A stretch of DNA of 64,000 nucleotides from CBDCXF01 sp965223755 (GTDB taxonomy: Bacteria; Acidobacteriota; Thermoanaerobaculia; Multivoradales; JAHEKO01), in NCBI GenBank assembly GCA_965223755.1, contig CBDCXF010000001.1, forward strand, positions 1 through 64,000, written 5' to 3'. The notes beneath the pieces were generated by a model, which was not told the origin of the DNA, did no database searches, and worked only from the letters and a program-made list of their open reading frames with translations. The position numbers and the translations under genes are program-made. This document shows positions 60,168 through 64,000 of the stretch, piece by piece (position 1 is the stretch's first letter; the number at the start of each line of letters is the position of its first letter).

Positions 60168-61016
60168 TTATTCTTCGGTGTGCAGATCGAGGTCGAGATG
60201 AATGCCCTCGAGTTGACCGATGCGGTCCACCTCGAGGCGAAACGACTTCGATTCGAGGACTTGGTTTTCGTCGTCGCCGATTTCCAGCCGGACGGTAAAA
60301 CGGCGCGCGCGGTCGAACTTGTCTTTGCGCACGGCCACGGCTAGCGATCGAGATAGCTCGCGGTGTCCGTTGACGGCGATGTGTTCGACTTGCGGTACTG
60401 CCGGCTTGGGCTTGGGTTCGCGATCCCCGTGGATCTCTTTCGCCAGACTCAGTAGCGAGAGGCGAGAGATCTCCTTGAGCGATTCGAAGACTCCGGCGCC
60501 CTCGATCGCCGTCGCCGCGAACCAAGGACGCCCGTCCGGGTTGAGGTCGGCGTTGAGTTCGTCCAAGTTCAACAGGTCGCCGAGGTCACGCTTGTTGTAC
60601 TGAAAGACCATGGGGAGATCGTCCAGGCTGCGTCCGGCTTTGGTCAGGTTGGTGCGCAGGTTCTCGAGGGACTCGATGTTCGAGGCTCGCATGGCCCGCT
60701 GCGAATCGGCGACGAAGACCATGCCATCGGCACCTTTGAGGACAAGTTCTCGCGTTTTGTTGTAGAAGACTTGCCCCGGAACAGTGTAGAGCTGAATGCG
60801 AGCGGTGAAGCCGCCGATTTTGCCGACCTCGACTGGGAGCAAATCGAAGAACAATGTGCGATCGGTGTTGGTCTCCAGCGAGACCATCTCGCCGCGGGAA
60901 GTGTCGGTGGTGTGGTCAAAGACGAATTTGAGATTGGTGGTCTTTCCGCCTAGCCCCGGACCGTAATAGACGATCTTCGCCGTAACCTGCTTGGTTGCGT
61001 AGTTGAAGAATGCCAT
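60168..61016 (-). CDS. mglA: MglA-like small Ras-type GTPase with C-terminal extension
   Basis: 282 residues. P-loop 'KIVYYGPGLGGKTTNLKFVF', switch region 'LYTVPGQVFYNKTRELVLKG' and G4 'QYNKRDLGDLL' are those of MglA. MglA is about 195 residues; here about 85 more follow a Pro/Lys linker ('REPKPKPAVPQVEH') and look beta-rich ('RRFTVRLEIGDDENQVLESK'). MglA controls polarity and motility with MglB, which is not in this window. It has a good sigma-70 promoter and is followed by nrdR. Confidence 0.9.
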   Translation of the reverse strand: MAFFNYATKQVTAKIVYYGPGLGGKTTNLKFVFDHTTDTSRGEMVSLETNTDRTLFFDLLPVEVGKIGGFTARIQLYTVPGQVFYNKTRELVLKGADGMVFVADSQRAMRASNIESLENLRTNLTKAGRSLDDLPMVFQYNKRDLGDLLNLDELNADLNPDGRPWFAATAIEGAGVFESLKEISRLSLLSLAKEIHGDREPKPKPAVPQVEHIAVNGHRELSRSLAVAVRKDKFDRARRFTVRLEIGDDENQVLESKSFRLEVDRIGQLEGIHLDLDLHTEE

Positions 61017-61072
61017 GGTCCATTAATCCTGAAGACAATCCACCTCGTGCCCTTACAAAAGGTCAGAGGCAC

Positions 61073-61101
61073 ACACTAGGGGCTATTTTCGGCGATGTCA
61101 A
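61073..61101 (-). promoter_or_regulatory. Sigma-70 promoter of the mglA-like gene
   Basis: On the minus strand TTGACA (61101-61096), a 17-base spacer, then TAGTGT (61078-61073). The likely transcription start is about 50 bases before the ATG at 61016. Confidence 0.6.
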
Positions 61102-61141
61102 AGGTTTTTTATGTGACAAGAGTCACGCGATTGGGGGGAAA

Positions 61142-62020
61142 TCAGCCGTTTTCTTCTTCATTTGACCTTGTTTTCGCCACTTTTCGGGAGTTTGATTCTC
61201 CGTCGACGTGCCGGTGCGTTTCTTTCTGCAGGGCACGTTGGAACTCTTCGGAAGCAGGAACTGTAGCGATGCCTACGGCCAGTTCTTCGGCCGCGAGGTC
61301 ACCCTCGCCCCGGGCGATGGGACCGGTGATGACGGACCTGCTGGAGTTAGCAGAGGTGGCGGACTCAAGGGCGGCGTCGGCGAGGCGCAGGAACCCGGGG
61401 CGGATCTCCTTGGGAAGTTCGGCTGCGTTGGCAATCTCTTCCATGGTGGCGAGAACAGACACCACTCCGCCGGCGGCAAGAGTCGCACAGTAGTGGTACA
61501 CAAGCCGCGCGGAATCCGGGACCTGTACTGGCACTCCGCCGAACGCGGAGGCAAGAGACTCGGCCAATGCGACAGCAGGTTGGTCGCCGCCGACGCCATA
61601 GATGACCTCCGGCACCGGCGCCACCCGGACTTCCGGAAACCCCAACAGAGGGTGCAGGCCGCCGACGGACAGGCCGCGGCGGCGTAGCGGCGCCAAGGTC
61701 TCGACCGGCTGGATTCCGGAGCAGTGCAGTGCGACGCAAGTGTGGTTTTCGGGGAAGGACAGAGCGGCAATGCGTTGGGCGGCTTCAGCGATCTTGCCAT
61801 CCGGCACGGCGACGAGCAGCAAGTCCGGTTCATAGCTCGGCAATTGATCCAAAGTCGTTGCCGCCGTGCCCAGGCGCTCCGCCGCCTCTGCAGACGCGGC
61901 CGACGAGCGTCCGATCACACAACTCAACCGGGCACCGAGCTCGGTCAGCCATAGGGCCAGGCTGGAACCGACCTTGCCGGGGCCGATGAGCGCAAAAGAA
62001 AGGTCGGAGATTCGTGTCAT
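61142..62020 (-). CDS. DUF2520 / Rossmann-like NAD(P)-binding protein
   Basis: 292 residues. 'FALIGPGKVGSSLALWLTEL' is the dinucleotide motif, then 'DLLLVAVPDGKIAEAAQRIA', 'HCSGIQPVETLAPLRRRGL', 'HPLLGFPE' and a helical C-terminal DUF2520 domain ('YHYCATLAAGGVVSVLATME'). The family resembles ketopantoate reductase and prephenate dehydrogenase folds; its substrate is unknown. The last 20 residues are charged and poorly conserved-looking. It is divergent from hrcA (119 bases, no CIRCE repeat seen). Confidence 0.88.
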   Translation of the reverse strand: MTRISDLSFALIGPGKVGSSLALWLTELGARLSCVIGRSSAASAEAAERLGTAATTLDQLPSYEPDLLLVAVPDGKIAEAAQRIAALSFPENHTCVALHCSGIQPVETLAPLRRRGLSVGGLHPLLGFPEVRVAPVPEVIYGVGGDQPAVALAESLASAFGGVPVQVPDSARLVYHYCATLAAGGVVSVLATMEEIANAAELPKEIRPGFLRLADAALESATSANSSRSVITGPIARGEGDLAAEELAVGIATVPASEEFQRALQKETHRHVDGESNSRKVAKTRSNEEENG

Positions 62021-62139
62021 GGCAAGGTAAAATACGCCGTTCGTCCCGCCCTAGCAATTTAGACACGGGGCAATTTGGATCCGGGTCGCAGCCGGGAACA
62101 TCATAGATCGGCCCGCCGGGCGCAATTTTCAAAAAGTCG

Positions 62140-63180
62140 ATGTCAAAACTCAGTTCGCGAGATAAAGCCATTCTGAAAGAGGTGGTACTCGCATACACCG
62201 TGACGGGGGAGCCTGTCAGTTCTCGCTCGATCGCCAAATTCGGGCGGCTCGGGGTGTCGGCGGCGACGATTCGCAATTCGATGGCCGAGTTGGAGGACGA
62301 GGGTTATTTGGAGCAGCCTCACGTATCTGCCGGACGTCGGCCCACGCCCCACGCATACCGCTACTACGTCAGCTCATTAATGGGTGAACCGGCGATCGCC
62401 GATGCGGACCGCCGGGCGCTCGATGAAGCATTGACCCGGGCGGTGCGGCGCGAGGAGCCGGTCCTTCCGGCGGCGAGTCGGGTTCTGAGTGAGCTAGCGC
62501 AGCAAGTTTCGGTCGTACTCACTCCGCGCATGGAAGATACGGTGCTTGAGGCGGTCGACTTCGTCGGTCTTTCCGGCGGTCGTGTTTTGTGCGTGGTGGC
62601 GGCGGCGGGAGGCTTTGTCGATCACAAGATTCTCCAGGTTGATGAGATCGACGAGGCAGAACTGTTGCGCATCGCCAACTATCTCAACGAGCAGTTTCGA
62701 GGCATGAGTCTGGGGCGCATTCGGCGCCGTCTCATTGAGCTGCTGGAAGATGAGCGCACGCGCGTTGACGAGTTGTTGCGTCGCTCCGTCTTGCTGGCGC
62801 GCAAGGCTCTGATCGATGACGACAGCCAGGACGTGGTGGTCGACGGCGCCGCCGGCGTCCTCAACTACCCTGAGCTCGCCGACGTGGCGACCGTACGCCG
62901 CTTGCTGGCGACGTTCGAACACAAAGTCAAGCTGGTCAATTTGCTCAGCCGGCTGATTGAAGGGCAGGGAGTTCGGGTCGTGATCGACGACGATAGCGAT
63001 CTCACTTCCGAACTCGGTTTTAGCCTGGTGGCGACCAGTTACAGCTCGGCCGAACGCCCGATCGGTAGCCTGGGTGTTCTAGGGCCGACGCGGATGGAAT
63101 ACCCCAAAGTGGTCGCCTTGGTGCAGTATTTGGGCGACCGTCTGACGCAAGCCCTCGAGGAAACCAGCGCCAGGGCCTGA
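62140..63180 (+). CDS. hrcA: Heat-inducible transcription repressor HrcA
   Basis: 346 residues. The winged-helix N-terminus 'AILKEVVLAYTVTGEPVSSR' and 'FGRLGVSAATIRNSMAELED' with 'GYLEQPHVSAGRRPTPHAYR' is diagnostic. The GAF-like C-terminal half ends 'ERPIGSLGVLGPTRMEYPKV'. It represses chaperone operons through CIRCE. I see no clear CIRCE (TTAGCACTC-N9-GAGTGCTAA) before hrcA, so its targets may be elsewhere or diverged. grpE and dnaK follow. Confidence 0.95.
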   Translation: MSKLSSRDKAILKEVVLAYTVTGEPVSSRSIAKFGRLGVSAATIRNSMAELEDEGYLEQPHVSAGRRPTPHAYRYYVSSLMGEPAIADADRRALDEALTRAVRREEPVLPAASRVLSELAQQVSVVLTPRMEDTVLEAVDFVGLSGGRVLCVVAAAGGFVDHKILQVDEIDEAELLRIANYLNEQFRGMSLGRIRRRLIELLEDERTRVDELLRRSVLLARKALIDDDSQDVVVDGAAGVLNYPELADVATVRRLLATFEHKVKLVNLLSRLIEGQGVRVVIDDDSDLTSELGFSLVATSYSSAERPIGSLGVLGPTRMEYPKVVALVQYLGDRLTQALEETSARA

Positions 63181-63223
63181 TTGCTTAGCTGCTCGCAAGG
63201 GCGGCGTCAGGATGTGAGGAAAG

Positions 63224-63859
63224 ATGACTACGGATCGAAACGATGAACCCCTTGAGGTCCTCGCGGTCGACGATGACCTTGACTTGGAAAGTGCGGTGCA
63301 GGATGCGCTCGGAGCGGTCGAAGCTGATGCCGCGCCCGAGCAAACCGATAAGGCCACTGAGCCGGAGGATCCTGCGGCGGCGCTGGAACGAGAGAACCGC
63401 GATCTCAAAGAACAAGTGCTGCGTGGACTCGCTGACCTTGAGAATTACCGCAAACGCATGGCTCGCGAGCGCGCCGAAGAACGCCGCTACTCGGGACAGA
63501 GCGTGTTGCGCGACTTTCTCGACGTGAAGGACAACCTGGGGCGCGCTTTGGGCTCCGAGGGTAATCTCGATGACCTCAAGCTGGGCGTCGAGATGACCTT
63601 GCGTCAATTCGATCAAGTACTGGAACGAGCTGGAGTGGTCGAAGTTGAAGCGGTTGGGCTTCCTTTCGATCCAGCGGTTCACGATGCCGTCTCGCGGATC
63701 GAGAGCGATGAAGTCGATGGGCCGACAGTAATCGAAGAGATGCAGCGCGGATACAGCATGCACGACCGCCTGCTGCGCCCGGCGCGCGTCGTCGTAGCGG
63801 TGCCGGCGAGTTCCCGGGATGACAGCCCCGGCGACGACAGCTCCACGAGCGAGGAATAA
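63224..63859 (+). CDS. grpE: Nucleotide exchange factor GrpE
   Basis: 211 residues. An acidic, low-complexity N-terminus (about 1-60) and a coiled coil ('RENRDLKEQVLRGLADLENY', 'RKRMARERAEERRYSGQSVL') precede the beta domain ('GLPFDPAVHDAVSRIESDEV', 'GYSMHDRLLRPARVVVAVP'). It releases ADP from DnaK. The gene lies 43 bases after hrcA and 3 bases before dnaK. Confidence 0.95.
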   Translation: MTTDRNDEPLEVLAVDDDLDLESAVQDALGAVEADAAPEQTDKATEPEDPAAALERENRDLKEQVLRGLADLENYRKRMARERAEERRYSGQSVLRDFLDVKDNLGRALGSEGNLDDLKLGVEMTLRQFDQVLERAGVVEVEAVGLPFDPAVHDAVSRIESDEVDGPTVIEEMQRGYSMHDRLLRPARVVVAVPASSRDDSPGDDSSTSEE

Positions 63860-63862
63860 GAG

Positions 63863-64000
63863 TTGTCGCGGATCGTCGGTATCGACCTGGGGACCACCAA
63901 CAGTTGCGTTGCAGTGGTTGAGGGTGCAGAGCCACGCGTTCTCGCCAATCGTGAGGGGGCGCGCACCACGCCTTCGGTGGTGGCCTTTACCGATGCAGGG
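63863..64000 (+). CDS. dnaK: Chaperone DnaK (5' end only)
   Basis: The first 46 codons from a TTG start; the gene continues beyond the window. 'RIVGIDLGTTNSCVAVVEG' and 'REGARTTPSVVAFTDAG' are the N-terminal ATPase signatures of DnaK. A TTG start is unusual for such a highly expressed gene, but no other start fits. It completes an hrcA-grpE-dnaK heat-shock unit. Confidence 0.93.
   Translation, partial: MSRIVGIDLGTTNSCVAVVEGAEPRVLANREGARTTPSVVAFTDAG

Noticed and set aside
62021..62139. CIRCE operator upstream of hrcA
   Set aside because: No TTAGCACTC / GAGTGCTAA inverted repeat or close variant is visible in the intergenic region.

Overview
The window reads as one continuous stretch of a GC-rich Gram-negative chromosome. 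LpxH, a TonB-dependent receptor, Mla-type lipid transport and many lipoproteins show an outer membrane. An MglA-type GTPase with a C-terminal extension, a GWxTD protein, a cytochrome plus CRTAC1/ASPIC pair, a GldG/DUF4340 cluster and a very large sigma-54 activator together suggest Acidobacteriota, perhaps Thermoanaerobaculia-like. That placement is inference from gene content; there is no rRNA, tRNA or CRISPR in the window.

Layout. 1-4.5 kb: end of a GldF/GldG/DUF4340 ABC-type cluster and two lipoproteins. 4.6-12.2 kb: SF0329-like protein, zinc-free ribosomal proteins L31B and S14, TolB-like propeller, M28 peptidase with PDZ, MscS channel, and LemA with two TPM proteins. 12.2-20.5 kb: small outer-membrane barrel, secreted esterase/nuclease fusion with ApaH, PyrE, TlpA-like thioredoxin, GAPDH-like dehydrogenase and RlmD. 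20.5-26.8 kb: a UGA-containing SelW selenoprotein, then an ECF sigma / FecR / TonB-receptor module plus an acidic exported protein. 26.9-32.9 kb: FolE, GWxTD protein, a 46-aa basic protein, CRTAC1 protein and multiheme cytochrome. 33-39.5 kb: a minus-strand operon of MlaEFD and UDP-sugar enzymes (UDP-GlcA, UDP-GalA, UDP-Xyl) ending in a YggX-like protein. 39.6-49.3 kb: PlsC, Mrp, LpxH, AroA, sigma-54 activator, peptide-type permeases, peroxiredoxin. 49.3-56 kb: a 1745-aa exported RHS protein with a HEFGH metallopeptidase-like tip and two paralogous small lipoproteins. 56-64 kb: ThiL, Lon, NrdR, MglA-like GTPase, DUF2520 protein, HrcA, GrpE and the start of DnaK.

The strongest new observations are: (1) the selenoprotein gene at 20552-20782, with an in-frame UGA followed by a hairpin of bacterial SECIS type; (2) one bipartite promoter, GAAGGAT-N14-YATCTAAYAAG, upstream of the ECF sigma gene, the acidic exported protein and the TonB receptor, which defines a small regulon; (3) the RHS-metallopeptidase locus with a tandem pair of candidate immunity lipoproteins, one apparently starting at ATT; (4) 15-bp in-frame minisatellites in six unrelated genes, and heptanucleotide arrays that abut gene starts.

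Start sites were moved from the longest open frame where lipoboxes, signal peptides, stop/start overlaps or Shine-Dalgarno sequences argued for it. All function calls are by motif recognition; no database search was run.
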